Origin: CAWAYH01 sp963786195
GTDB taxonomy: Bacteria; Acidobacteriota; Vicinamibacteria; Vicinamibacterales; 2-12-FULL-66-21
Length of the DNA: 64,000 nt
Direction of reading: 5' to 3'
Assembly: GCA_963786195.1 (NCBI GenBank)
Contig: CAWAYH010000009.1
Coordinates: 496,001-560,000 of the forward strand
Of the stretch, positions 17,837-28,177 are shown piece by piece. Position 1 is the stretch's first letter; each line of letters opens with the position of its first letter. A program made the position numbers and the translations under genes. The notes beneath the pieces are model-generated. The model was not told the DNA's origin and ran no database searches. It saw only the letters and a list, made by a program, of their open reading frames with translations.

Positions 17837-18565
17837 TCAGCCCTTCAGGCTCCTCGCAATCCGCGTCCCCGCCCGGGTCAGGTTGTCTTCGTGAACGCGC
17901 GTCAGGCAGACGAGCTCGTCGCCGTGGATGTACCCGGGATTGCGCTCGAGAAAGAACGTGACGTGGGCGTCATGAGTGCGCCCGAGGGGTACGTCGAGCA
18001 GCTCCGGCACGAGTACCTGAGGTCGATCGAACCGCACGATCCCGCGCTCCGAATCGTAGAGATCCCCGAACCGCTCGCGAGCCAGGGTGTCGAGCAGCGA
18101 GCCCGCAACGCCGTCCGAGTCGTAGCGGGGATGGAACTCGCGGAAGAACACGGGCAGAAAGCGGTACGTTCGAAACCCCGACGTCAGCAGAAGCCAATAC
18201 AGGTCGCCGCCGTCCGGGCCGGCGAGCTGTTTGACGGCCCGCAGCCATGTCAGCGGAAGCGCCGAGCTTCCCCACCAGCGCGGATCGACGATAGTGTCGC
18301 CGGAATAGACGATGGTCGCGTCGACGTTCGTCGCCTGGCTGCGATAAACCTGCAGCGTCGAGAAACCATGAACCGATCCGGAATCGTCTTCGAGGAGGAT
18401 CACCCGGTTCTTCCCCGCGAGATCCGACTCGAACGTGTCTCGATCGACGCCCGTGAAGGACGTCGACAACAAGGCGAACATCGCGTCACGGTCGCCGTCC
18501 CCGAGCGACGTGCGCTCGACGATGCGGCCGGCAAGTCGTGTCGGTGCAGAGGTGATTGGGGTCAT
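17837..18565 (-). CDS. GNAT-like acyltransferase
   Basis: About 242 residues with a GNAT-like layout: an N-terminal helix pair (DRDAMFALLSTSFTGVDRDT), a beta hairpin (NRVILLEDDSGSVHGFSTLQ), then DTIVDPRWWGSSALPLTWL, where the acyl-CoA pyrophosphate loop would be. The conserved Q/RxxGxG/A loop is poorly preserved, so catalytic activity is uncertain. The ATG overlaps the stop of the preceding gene (ATGA). Together with the adjacent larger GNAT-like protein it could acylate an amine formed earlier in the pathway. Confidence 0.55.
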   Translation of the reverse strand: MTPITSAPTRLAGRIVERTSLGDGDRDAMFALLSTSFTGVDRDTFESDLAGKNRVILLEDDSGSVHGFSTLQVYRSQATNVDATIVYSGDTIVDPRWWGSSALPLTWLRAVKQLAGPDGGDLYWLLLTSGFRTYRFLPVFFREFHPRYDSDGVAGSLLDTLARERFGDLYDSERGIVRFDRPQVLVPELLDVPLGRTHDAHVTFFLERNPGYIHGDELVCLTRVHEDNLTRAGTRIARSLKG

Positions 18566-19875
18566 AGGATTGCCAACTCCGGCTGTGACGGTCGGGGATC
18601 GACCGATCGGGCCAGTGCTTCGCCGTCCGGCCAGAACGCGAGGTACACGACGCTCTCGTAGGCCCGGTGTCGAAAGCGCCGGCGGATCCCGCGCAGCAGC
18701 GTGCTCCGCTCCGAGAGTCCAAGTGCCACGTAGTCGAGCCCGTCCAGCCGTGCGCGCGCGCACGCGTCGGCCACCAGCGCTCCCAGCACGTCCTCATCGT
18801 CGTCGTCCACGGCGACGTGCGACAGGTAAGCAAACGCGAGCGAGGTGCCGACCGCGGGCAGCGTTGGAATTCCGGTCCAGGGGGCCGCGAGATTGATCAC
18901 GTGCCGCCAGTGCGCGAGCCGGCGGCAGTAGCCGCGGACGACGACCTGCTTGAACGCTCGTTGATCCCAACGGGCGAGGCAGCCGACGATGCGCCCCTGT
19001 CGCGTCGCGACGAGGAAGTCGTCCATGCTCAACCCTCGCGTTCGGAGCGTCGAGAGCAGGTCGTGTGCGGTCCAGCGTGGATGCAGCTGATAGCGTCGGC
19101 CGTTCCGGTGCAGGCACTCGACGATTGCATCGATGGCCGTCAGCGAACCTCGTTGAATGCGAACGTCACCCGGCGTGGCGGGCCGCCGCGGGGCGCGAGC
19201 CGGAATCGCCAGCGTGACGAGCCGATCGAGCGGCTCGAAGCGGGGCCATCCGGGCGAACCGCGCGTCAGCAGCCGCGCGGCGCCGGCGTTGTCTGCCACG
19301 ATCGAGGCCAGATACATGCGCGCATCGCCGGCGAGGTGCAGCTGGCGGCAGAAGTGGAAGCCCGCATCCATCAGGCCGCGACGGCTTCGGAAGGCGGGAT
19401 CGATGCGAAGCTGGCCGAGGTAGCCGAGCCGGTCCGGCTTTCCGTTGATGAACGCGTCGCGCACGCTGCGGCTGGCAACGGCGGCGAGCTTCCCGGTGGC
19501 GCGCTGGCGGGCGACGATCAACTGGTGCACGTCTCCTTCGATGGAGGCGGCAGCGAGGCTGTCCGGCTCGCGCTCGAGCGAGAGGCTGACGTCACCGGGG
19601 AACGCTGTCTCACGCAGCAGCGTGCGTATCGCGGAATCGTCGTCCCGCGAGGCGAGCTCGAGGGTGTACGACGCCGACCAGCGACGCGCGGCCGCGCGCG
19701 CCCGCTCGTCGCGGTCGGGAACGACCGGCAGAGGCGCCGTCAGTGCGCGCGCAGCAGCGAGCCCGTTCCACGATTCGTCTCCCAGCGGAAAACCGTCGCG
19801 CCGCTTCGTGTCGACCCGCAGCATGCTGTTGATCGGGAAGAAGTTGCGAAACATGAACGCGTCCGCGCGATTCAC
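18562..19875 (-). CDS. Large GNAT-like acyltransferase
   Basis: About 437 residues that look like two GNAT-related halves. The first half has LGYLGQLRIDPAFRSRRGLM, close to GNAT motif A. The second half has FLVATRQGRIVGCLARWDQ and LSHVAVDDDDEDVLGALVAD, also GNAT-like strands. The start is a GTG at 19875, two bases from the stop of the upstream radical SAM gene; an ATG 21 bases downstream is the alternative. No single characterised family is recognised. The position suggests N- or O-acylation in the same pathway as the GH3 enzyme. Confidence 0.6.
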   Translation of the reverse strand: MNRADAFMFRNFFPINSMLRVDTKRRDGFPLGDESWNGLAAARALTAPLPVVPDRDERARAAARRWSASYTLELASRDDDSAIRTLLRETAFPGDVSLSLEREPDSLAAASIEGDVHQLIVARQRATGKLAAVASRSVRDAFINGKPDRLGYLGQLRIDPAFRSRRGLMDAGFHFCRQLHLAGDARMYLASIVADNAGAARLLTRGSPGWPRFEPLDRLVTLAIPARAPRRPATPGDVRIQRGSLTAIDAIVECLHRNGRRYQLHPRWTAHDLLSTLRTRGLSMDDFLVATRQGRIVGCLARWDQRAFKQVVVRGYCRRLAHWRHVINLAAPWTGIPTLPAVGTSLAFAYLSHVAVDDDDEDVLGALVADACARARLDGLDYVALGLSERSTLLRGIRRRFRHRAYESVVYLAFWPDGEALARSVDPRPSQPELAIL

Positions 19876-19876
19876 C

Positions 19877-21112
19877 TCATCGAACCCCCGGCGGACGATG
19901 CTCGACCAGCCGTAGAAAGAGCGGCGGGCTCGCAGGCAGTGACTGCTGGAGCTCCTCGGGACTCATCGGGGACGGCGGAACGGCACCATGTTGTAGCGGT
20001 ACGCGCTCGTCGAGCCACCACGCGTTCGTAACAGCAGCCGGCTTGTCGGACTTCGAGGCGCGTGTACAAGGGCGTACCGGGAAACGGCGTCAGGTGATTG
20101 AACGCGGCGATGTAGAAGCTGTGCGCCTTGGCGAATTCCGTCGCGTGCGCGAAGCTCTCGGCCGTGTCGGCGTCGTAGCCAAAGATGAACGTCGCGTAGA
20201 GCCGGAGCCGGTGTCGCCGCAGGTTGGCGAGCGCCGCCTCGTAGCCGCCGCGCATCGTGTTGAAGCTCTTGTTCATCGCCGGCGAGGGCGACCGGGTTGA
20301 GGCTCTCGAAGCCGATCAGCACGCCCTGGCAGCCGCTGCTGCGCGAGCAGATCGAGGAACTCTTCGTCGTGCGCGGCGTTGATGCTCGACTGGCTGACCC
20401 AGCGGATGCCGAGCGGACGCGAGCGCGCGGAAGAACTCCTTCGCCTCCGCCAGGTTCGACGTGATGTTGTCGTCGACGAAGAAGAACAGCTTCTTGCTGT
20501 CGCGTGATCGAGCGCGACCTCGGCGATGACCTCATCGAGCGGCCGACGCGTCTGGGTGTTGCGCGAACATCGATCTGCACGGCGCAGAACTCGCAGCGGA
20601 AGTGACAGCCGCGCCCGGCCTCGACGAGACCGATCGGCAGATAGCGCTTGCCGCGAAAGATCCGGCGGTCCGGCCGCAAGCCGCGCAGCGAGGGCCGCCG
20701 TTCGGCGCGATAGAACGGCTCCAGCTGCCGTGACGGAAGTCGTCGATCGAGCCGCGGCCAGATCTCCTCCGCCTCGCCGATGACGACCGCTTCGGCGTAC
20801 CGCGAGACCTCGTCGGGGCAGAGCGTCGCGTGAAAGCCGCCCATGACGACCGGCATGCCGCGGCGCGCGATACTCGCTGGCGATCTGATACGGCGCGCCG
20901 CGCCGTGTAGGTCTCGACGCTGATGGCCACGAGGTCCGTCGGCTCGTCGAACGGAATCTGTCTCCATCCGATCGTCGTAGAACCGGATCGTCGACATCTG
21001 ATGGCGTCAGTCCGGCGATCGTGGCCGGCGGCAGCGGCTCCATCTCCCAGGAGCGGATGTAGCGCTGCCCCGCGCGGCGGCCGATGCACGGATGAATGAG
21101 CGTGAGCCTCAT
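19877..21112 (-). CDS. B12-binding-domain radical SAM enzyme (first of pair by position)
   Basis: About 410 residues when pieces in three frames are joined. The N-terminal cobalamin-binding-like domain includes MRLTLIHPCIGRRAG and PVVMGGFHATLCPDEVSRY. The radical SAM cluster site is GCHFRCEFCAVQ (C-x3-C-x2-C). Later strands read GVLIGFESLN and LYATFIFGYDADTAESF, and the end is LTPFPGTPLY, typical of the B12 radical SAM core. Several one-base shifts break the frame between 20280 and 21000, and one more near 19985. Members methylate, cyclise or rearrange unactivated carbons. The ATG overlaps the stop of the second radical SAM gene (ATGA). Confidence 0.82.
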
Positions 21113-22506
21113 CGCGTGCCGCCATCGCGACGACCGGTCGCGGACGTCAGCGCCGGCCCGCCCGGCCCGATGATCCAGTCGCAGTTGTAGAACCGGTGCA
21201 GGTTGTGGGCGTAATGCCGGTAGCCGAGGTTCGTGCCGAGATGGCAACCCACGGCGATGCCGGGACGGCGCGAAGCCGTCGCGCGATCGACGGCAGCGAA
21301 TACACGTAGCGCCACGCCTCCTCCGTGCCCTCGCTGCAGCTGCTGCGACGCTCATGCGCAGCCGGCTCGAACACGACGTGCTGACCGTCGTAGAGCTCCC
21401 AGTTTCTCGTCAGGATCCGTCCCTCGCGCTCGAGGCGCTGATAGAGCGCGCGTGCCCGGGAACGGCGTGACGATCGGCGAATCGCGGCAGATCGATGCGC
21501 GCGTCCACGGCGAATCGCGCGGTCTCGAGGAACACATCCGGCGTGTCGTGATCCATGCCGAACACGAAGCAGCCATAGACCGCGATGCCGTGCGCGTGCA
21601 GCAACGCGACGACTGTCCTTGAACCTCGATCCGGCTGGTTGAAGCTCTTGCTCGAGCCGCGCAGGTTGTCCGCACGGATCGATTCGAATCCCATGAGCAG
21701 ACCGCGGCAGCCGCTCCGCGCCGCGAGCTTCAGCAGCGGCAGATCGTCTGCCAGCAGCACCGTCGAGAGGCCGTACCACTGGACCTTCAAGCGGAATCAG
21801 CGCTTCGAACAGCCGCTCGGCGTACTGCGCGTCGGCGATGAGGTTCAGGTCGACGAAGATCAGCTTGCGCGCGCCGTGCTGACGCGGATGTCCGCGACGA
21901 CGTCTTCGCACGGGCTTCTGGAACGGCTTGCGTCCCCAGGCGGCGGGCACGACGCAGAACTCGCAGTTGTGGATGCAGCGCGCGCGTCGCTTCGAACACG
22001 TTGTTGGTCAGGAAATCGCGCGCTCCGGCAGCAGGTCGCGGCGCGGGAACGGACGTCCGGCCAGCGAGAGATCCGGCGCCTGCGCGTAGCGCGGCCGCAT
22101 GCCGGTCCCCGCGACGAAGTCCCGCAGCAGCTCGCGGCCACGTGTCTTCGGCGTAGCCGACGACGATCGGCGTCCGCGTGCGGCTGCGCGTCGTCAGGGA
22201 CGAGCGTGACGTGAGGACCGCCGAGCACGACGGTGATACCGCGCGCGCGGAACGGCCGCGGACAGCTCGTAGGCGCGCGGCGCCGTGCCCGTGATGACGG
22301 TGATGCCGACGAGATCGACCTGCAGTCTGCGGATCGACGTCTTCGATGCCTTCGTCGATGAGCGTGCAGATCGGCGTCGAGCTCCGGCGGGCACGAGCGA
22401 CGCAAGCGTCGTCAGCGTGAGCGGTGCGTAGCGAAGCGATCGGCGGAAGATGCCGCCGCGATGACGATAGAGCGGTCCCTTTGGCGAGAATCAGCGCAAT
22501 TTTCAC
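21109..22506 (-). CDS. B12-binding-domain radical SAM enzyme, first gene of the operon
   Basis: About 465 residues after joining frames. It starts MKIALILAKG (GTG at 22506), then has a cobalamin-type Rossmann domain (QVDLVGITVITGTAPRAYEL, TVVLGGPHVTLVPDD, IVVGYAEDTWPR), the cluster motif CIHNCEFCVVP (C-x3-C-x2-C), GLLMGFESIRADNL, the FGMDHDTPDVF strand and TPFPGTALYQRLEREGRI. About eight one-base shifts are needed; those checked by hand near 22326, 22366 and 22384 are each repaired by removing one base. It is related to the neighbouring radical SAM gene, suggesting ancient duplication. It is the first gene of the operon and is followed without gap by the second enzyme. Confidence 0.82.
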
Positions 22507-22689
22507 GAGAAGCCACCCCCGATGGAATGAAGCTACGTGGCGAGCGTGCCGTGACCGTGAGCGGCAGGCTGAAAAAAGGCTGAGAAAGGGTGATCCCCGG
22601 GGTGTTTGTCAACCTGCTGGGGAGAGCAGGTTACGAAAGACGCGGCCGGGAACGGCGAGTTGGCCATCCGTCCCGGCACGGCTTTGGGA
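22507..22689. other. Leader region of the minus-strand operon
   Basis: About 180 bases upstream of the first radical SAM gene. It must hold the operon promoter, but no convincing -35/-10 pair could be picked by eye. A GGGGG stretch lies about 8 bases before the GTG and may serve as ribosome binding site. No ORF here is supported. Confidence 0.3.
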
Positions 22690-23163
22690 GGAGAGGCTGA
22701 CACTTAGGACAACGACGGCTCGGCGGCGAGCGAAAGTCCCGCTGACGGTAATGCGGAGGGTTGCCCGGTAGTCGACGGTTGGGAGGGCCGGAAGTGGACG
22801 GACACGGGCCACTCCTCCGAGAAATCGTCAGGCCGTCGTGACCTGCTGCGGGACCTCACGACGTGCAGTTCGTAGTACTGACGCGTGCCGCGGTCGGGAA
22901 CGACCTCGATCACGACCACGGCGTCGGCCCGATGCAGAGGGCCGTCGCAGATAGCGACGTCAGGACCGTGTCAAAGCGAACGCTGAGCGAGGCAGCGCGC
23001 ACCGTCGTGGTCTGCCGGGTGCGAGGACAATCGCAGGTCCACAGGCGTCGCTGCGGGGTTCCCCCACTCGCCGCCATCGCGATCCCAGACCGAGGAAAGG
23101 GACCAAGGCGCATCGCCGAACTCCCAAACGGCCTCAGTCCCACGTTCGAGAGTCTCCGTGTTT
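22690..23163 (-). pseudogene. Possible degenerate coding region (CBM9-like fragment)
   Basis: Read on the minus strand, three frames together give beta-rich stretches without a clean ORF: GTEAVWEFGDAPWSLSSVWD, then TTTVRAASLSVRFDTVLTS, then CDGPLHRADAVVVIEVVPDR followed by QYYELHVV. The last resembles the DDPLW..GDVVEVFL..Y.E pattern of carbohydrate-binding family 9-like domains. There is no start and the ends are unclear. It could be a decayed gene or a frame-broken real one. Assignment is weak. Confidence 0.28.
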
Positions 23164-23201
23164 AGGGGGTTGGCACCTTTTCGGCAGGTGGGAGTTCACG
23201 T

Positions 23202-25720
23202 CTACTCGTCTCGCAGCGCCACCATCGGATCCAGACGCGCGGCGCGGAGGGCGGGGACGCCGCAGGCGACGAGCGGCGATGACGAGGAAGCACGGCAGCC
23301 ATCGACGACGAAGGTGCGGGATCGGTCGGCTCGACACCGACGAGCATGGTTCGCATGACGCCCGTCAGCGCGAACGCGGCGAGCAGACCGCCGCCGCAAT
23401 GCCCGCGGCGCTCAGCCAGAGGCCCTGCCCGACCATCATGCGGAAGATGCGCCGGTGCTCGGCGCCGAACGCCATGCGCACGCCGATCTCCGCGTGTCCG
23501 CTGCCGCACCGACGGTCGACAGCACGCTGTAGAGACCGACAGCCGCGAGCACCAGCGCGATGGCGGCGAAAATCGCGATCAGGACGAGCGCGAACTTCGT
23601 CTGCGCCTGCGCGCGCCCGATGAACGTCGTCATCGGCTGGACTTCGATGACGCCGGCGCGCGGGTTCAGCTCGGCCACGGCCGCCTTGACCGGTCGATGC
23701 GAGTCGCGAGCGGATCGCCGCTCGTCCGCACTGCCCAGCGATTGGCCGCGCCGAAGCCCCATGTACGCATCGGGGACGAAGATCGCTTCGCGACCGTCAC
23801 GCGCGAGCGATCGCGTGCCGCTGATGGTCGACGACGCCGATGACCTGGAAACGCTCCGGCTCCGGCGTGCGCAGGCGCGCGAGGAGGGTACGGCCGACGG
23901 CCGACTGTCCGGGGAAGGCCTTCGACGCGAGCACGCGATCGATGACGATCGACCGCGACGTCGGGCGTTGTCGGCGTCCGTGAACGTCCGCCCTTCGATC
24001 GACCCGTCGTTCGCATGGCTTCGAAGTAACCAGGCAGGACGGAGTGCGCCGTCGCCTGCTGAAACTTCGACGGATCCGCTCAGCGCCTCTTCGGTCCCCC
24101 ATCGCGCGAGGCCCTCGCGCGCCTCGAGCGGGAAGGGGCTCGCCGCGGTCACCGCCTGCACGCCCGGCATGCCGCGAGCCGCGGCGGAGATCGCGCACGA
24201 ACGCCTGACGCGCCTGTCGGATCCGGCAGTCGCAGATTCGGGATCAGGAACGTCAGGACGCCGTTGGGATCGTAGCCGGGCTGCGCGCGCTGCAGCGCGA
24301 TGAAGCTGCGGATCATCAGTCCAGAACCGACGAGCAGCACGAACGACAGCGCGACCTCCGCCACGACGACCGGTTGCGCAACCAGTTGCCTGACGACAGC
24401 CCGCTCGTGCGCCCGGCGCGCCTGAGCAGATCCATGACGTCGGGACGCGATGCGCGCAGCGCCGGAACCAGCCCGAAGACGATCGCCGACACGACGGCCG
24501 GCAGCCGCGGCAAACGTCAGCACGCGCGGATCGATCGCCACGCGCTCGAGGCGCGGCAGATTCGCCGGCCCGAGCGCCAGTCAGCAGCCGGATCCCGAGC
24601 CATGCCAGCCCGATGCCGGCAATTGCCGCGAGCCCCGACAAGCACCAGGCTCTCGGCGAGCATCTGCCGCACGAGACGCGCACGGCTGCTGCCGAGCGCG
24701 GCGCGAACCGCCAGCTCGCGCTCGCGCGACGCCGCACGCACGAGCAGCAGGTTCGCCACGTTCGCGCACGCGATCAGCAGCACGAACGACACGGCACCCA
24801 TGAGCGCGAGGATCGCCGGTCGTACGTCGGCGACGAGATCCGTGTGCATCGGCTCGATGCGGAAGTACACGCCCGCGGTCTGCTTGATGGGGAATTGCGA
24901 TCGCAGATCCGCGGCAAGCGCGTCGACGTCTGCTGCTGCGCCTCGCCCGACCGCGACACGCCGTCCTTCAGGCGGCCGATGACGCGCAGGAACACGTTGA
25001 TGCGGGAGCCGGCTGCGAAGTTGACGCGCAGTGGCGTCCAGAGATCCGGCACGCGCTCGACGTTGATGCCGGGCGGAAACAGCAGCTCGAAGCCCGGCTC
25101 GAGCACGCCGATCACTTCGAACGGAATGTCCGCCGAGCCGCACGACGGTGCCGACGATCGACCGGATCGCCGCCAAAGCGCCGCTGCCAGAACTCGTGGC
25201 TGAGGATCGTGCGCGGCGGGGGCGGTGGCGCGGCGCTGCGCGGGCTGCGCGCCGCGGCTCGCGCCGCGGCGGCCGGCGGCGGCAGGCCATCCGCGTCGGC
25301 GAAGTCACTGCCGTAGGCGATGCGCGCGCCGAGCAGCCGGAACAGGTTGGGCGTCGCACCCCGGTCCGGATCGATCTCCGCTCGGCCGCGGCCGCCCTCG
25401 GCGATCACCACCTGACGCCCGGTCGAGCAGCGCCGCGACGCCATCGAACGTGGTGACCTGCGTCGCGCAGGTCGTGGAAGTCGCCGGCGGCCCAGGGGAA
25501 ATCGGTGACGTTTCGCGCCGCGCATGTCCTGCCAGACGTGCACCAGCCGCTCCGGCTGCGCGTATGGCAGCGGACGCAGGAGCACGGCGTTGACGACGCT
25601 GAAGATCGCCGCCGTGGCGCCAATGCCGAGCGCCAGTGTGGCGATCGCGGTGAGCGCGAACGCCGGCTTCTTTCGCAGGGTACGGACGGCGTACGCCAGG
25701 TCGGACAGAAGGATGCGCAT
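23202..25720 (-). CDS. ADOP-type FtsX/MacB permease, heavily frame-broken
   Basis: About 840 residues when joined. The N-terminus is MRILLSDLAYAVRTLRKKPA followed by FALTAIATLALGIGATAAIF, the standard MacB/FtsX first helix of acidobacterial ADOP permeases. The middle has a periplasmic MacB-like domain and a second FtsX core (SFVLLIACANVANLLLVRAA). The C-terminus ends ALRAARLDPMVALRDE, also typical. More than ten one-base shifts interrupt it; three examined near 25515, 25455 and 25420 are each repaired by deleting one base. No ATPase gene is adjacent. Such permeases are thought to act in lipid or peptide export or envelope signalling. Confidence 0.8.
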
Positions 25721-25763
25721 GAGGCAGATCTCCGGGGTTCCGTCACACTGACGGGCAGACGCT

Positions 25764-25785
25764 GACTGTCCCGATTGAGTGTCCC
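25764..25785 (-). repeat. 22-bp repeat shared with 51945-51966
   Basis: This 22-base stretch is identical, in inverted orientation, to 51945-51966. It belongs to a GGGGACAGTC-type family that also includes the perfect palindrome at 52120-52145. It lies upstream of the ADOP permease start. Confidence 0.75.
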
Positions 25786-25905
25786 AGACCTGCCAAACAC
25801 GTGCCCGGCTGAGCCGCAATTTGATGGCCTGATTCCGGCGATCGAGTGACTGATTCTTCCCAATAGTGGGACGGGGTGTTCTGTCGCGGGCAGGTAAAAA
25901 AAGCA

Positions 25906-25933
25906 GGGGGACAGGCCCCAAAACCTGTCCCCC
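25906..25933 (-). terminator. Intrinsic terminator-like hairpin after the adaptor gene
   Basis: Perfect 10-base arms GGGGGACAGG / CCTGTCCCCC with an 8-base loop. On the minus strand the hairpin is followed by a run of seven T. It sits about 110 bases downstream of the MacA-like gene and fits a rho-independent terminator, although its arm sequence also resembles the GGGGACAG repeat family. It would separate the adaptor transcript from the ADOP gene. Confidence 0.65.
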
Positions 25934-26040
25934 TTGGCCGCGCGGGAGGGGGAGAGACCTTCCGCCGCGGCTTTGCGCAGCCGGCGGGAGGAGTAGTGCC
26001 GGCTGAACACCCGATGGGGATTGCTCCCTGGATTTATCCG

Positions 26041-27306
26041 CTAACGTCGCGGCTGCGATCCCATGAGCGGGTTGCGAATCGCCGTCGCAGGCGCACCGCC
26101 TGTCGTCGATCCTGGCACTGCCACGCGTGTCGCCAGGGTCGCCCCCTCATGGACCGAGTCACCAACGACTTCCGTGTAAAGCGCGTCGCTCACACCCAGC
26201 TTCACAGTCGCCGAGTGCAAACCACCGTCGTACAGCCAGACCGTTCCTTCGTTGTTGTCGCCAGCCGCGCGACCGCTGGTCCCCGTCGGCTTTGCCGCCA
26301 CGGACGCGCTCGCCGATCGCGCCGGGATCCCGCCGAGCGCTGTCAGGACTTCATCGGTCGGCTTGAAGCGCAGCGCCGCGTTCGGCACACGAAGGACGTC
26401 GTCGCGGCGCGCGACCTCCACCGTCACGGTCGCGGTCATCCCGGGCCTGAGCTTCAGCTCTCGGTTTGGTGCGCTGATGATCGCGTCGTACGTGACCACG
26501 TTCTGCACGACGACGGGATTCAGCCGAACCTCTTCGACCGCGCCACGAAAAACGCTGTTCGGATACGCGTCCACGCGGAACGTGACCGGCTGCCCCGCCA
26601 GGATGCTGCCGAGATCGGATTCGTCGACGCTGGTCTTGACCTGCATCCCCGCGAGGTCCGCAGCGATCACGAAGATGGTCGGCGCCTGCAGGCTGGCCGC
26701 GACCGTCTGGCCCACGTCCACGTTGCGCGAGATGACGATGCCGTCGATGGGCGACGCGATCACCGTTTTCTTCAGGTTGACCTCGGCCTGCGAGAGCGAC
26801 GCACGTGCCTGGGACACCTGCGCGGCGGCCGATCGGACCTGCGCGTCGGCCAGGCGACGTGCGACGTCAGCCGTGTCGAGCTCGCTCGCAGGAATGAGCT
26901 GCTTCGCACTCAGCTCCCGGGCTCGTCCCAGCTTGGTGTCGGTATCGGTCAGCGCGACGCGCAGGCGCTCCGTCTCGGCCTCCGCCCGGATCAGATTGGC
27001 CCTCGCTTCCTGCACGTCCGACTGGAAGAGCGAGGGGTCGAGCCGGGCCAGAACCTGGCCCTTTTTCACAATCGAGTTGAAATCGGCCTCGAGCGTCAAG
27101 ATGGTTCCCGAGATCTGCGACCCGACCTGGACGGTCGTCACCGCCTCGAGCGTGCCGCTGGCGCTGACCGTATTCACGATCGAGCCTCGCGACACGGTCT
27201 CCGTGCTGACCTCCGGGACACCATTACCGCGCCGGGCGTACATGGCCAGGGCGCTGATCCCTGTCAGCGTCACGATCATGGCGGCGATGGTCAGTCTGGT
27301 TTTCAC
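26041..27306 (-). CDS. MacA-like periplasmic adaptor (HlyD/RND family)
   Basis: A 421-residue membrane-fusion protein. An N-terminal membrane anchor (IAAMIVTLTGISALAMYA) is followed by the split lipoyl domain (VQVGSQISGTILTLEADF and VIASPIDGIVISRNVDVGQT), a coiled-coil hairpin between them (about residues 95-170), then beta-barrel and membrane-proximal domains (LKLRPGMTATVTVEVARRDD). Such adaptors link an inner-membrane transporter with an outer-membrane channel, and MacA pairs with MacB-type permeases. The ORF is intact. The ADOP permease lies downstream on the same strand but beyond a terminator-like hairpin, so co-transcription is doubtful. Confidence 0.9.
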   Translation of the reverse strand: MKTRLTIAAMIVTLTGISALAMYARRGNGVPEVSTETVSRGSIVNTVSASGTLEAVTTVQVGSQISGTILTLEADFNSIVKKGQVLARLDPSLFQSDVQEARANLIRAEAETERLRVALTDTDTKLGRARELSAKQLIPASELDTADVARRLADAQVRSAAAQVSQARASLSQAEVNLKKTVIASPIDGIVISRNVDVGQTVAASLQAPTIFVIAADLAGMQVKTSVDESDLGSILAGQPVTFRVDAYPNSVFRGAVEEVRLNPVVVQNVVTYDAIISAPNRELKLRPGMTATVTVEVARRDDVLRVPNAALRFKPTDEVLTALGGIPARSASASVAAKPTGTSGRAAGDNNEGTVWLYDGGLHSATVKLGVSDALYTEVVGDSVHEGATLATRVAVPGSTTGGAPATAIRNPLMGSQPRR

Positions 27307-27414
27307 TCTGACGTATAGGACGACCCTCCTGTGTCAAAACAGAGGCGGGATTGTGAAGAAACGATGGCAGGGCTGGCGGGCCCTCCTCGACGATAGGACG
27401 CAGCTACACTTGAG

Positions 27415-28177
27415 GTGTGGAACCCGGCGATTCGAGCCTCGGCGGCGCGGGTGCTCGTCGTCGAAGACGAGCCGAACATCCGCGACCTGATCGCCCTTCA
27501 CCTCAAGCTCGAGGGCCTGACGACGGTGGACGTCGCCGACGGGAACGATGCGCTGCGCCTGGCTCGGGCGAACCGTTCGATCTGATCGTGCTCGACCTCA
27601 TGCTCCCGGGCCTCGACGGCGTGACGGTCTGCCGTGCGATCGGCGAGACGAGCTGAACGCCGACGTTCCAATCCTGATGCTGACCGCGCGGCGCGACGAG
27701 TCCGACAAGGTCCTCGGCCTCGACAGCGGGGCGGACGATTACCTGACGAAACCATTCGGCATTCGCGAGCTCGTCGCACGGGTCCGCGCGCTGCTCCGGC
27801 GGCCCCGCCGTCCCGCTGGCAGCGGTCACGACCGGTCGGCCGTCGGCGTCCGGCGTCAACAACGCGGAGCCACAGGCCGTGTCCGTCAAGGGCCTCACCG
27901 TCGATCCGGCACGCCGCCAGGCACGAATGGACGGGCAGGGAGATCGATCTGACCGCCCACGAGTTCGATCTGCTGTTTCTGCTGGCGAGCCACCCCGGCA
28001 TCGTGTTCAGCCGCGAAGCGCTCGTGCAGCGCGTCTGGGGCAGACGACACGTTCGTCACGACTCGAAGTGTCGACACGCTGGTCAAGCGCATCCGTCGGA
28101 AGATCGAAGCCGACCCTGAAGAACCGCGGTTCATCCTGACGGTCTGGGGTAGCGGGCTACAAGTTTGCCGATGTCTG
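27415..28177 (+). CDS. OmpR/PhoB-type response regulator
   Basis: About 250 residues after joining. The receiver domain shows VLVVEDEPNIRDLIALHLKL with the acidic pocket, the phospho-acceptor strand FDLIVLDLMLPGLDG, and MLTARRDESDKVLGLDSGAD with the Thr, then ADDYLTKPF with the Lys. The C-terminal winged helix reads EIDLTAHEFDLLFLLASHPG, SREALVQRVWG and DTLVKRIRRKIEADPE. At least four one-base shifts break the frame (about 27573, 27648, 27935 and 28045). The GTG at 27415 is the probable start. The end overlaps the kinase ATG, so the pair is a two-component operon divergent from the MacA-like gene. Confidence 0.85.

Noticed and set aside
25876..27318. Plus-strand ORF of 480 codons
   Set aside because: Antisense to the MacA-like adaptor; Arg/His-rich shadow.
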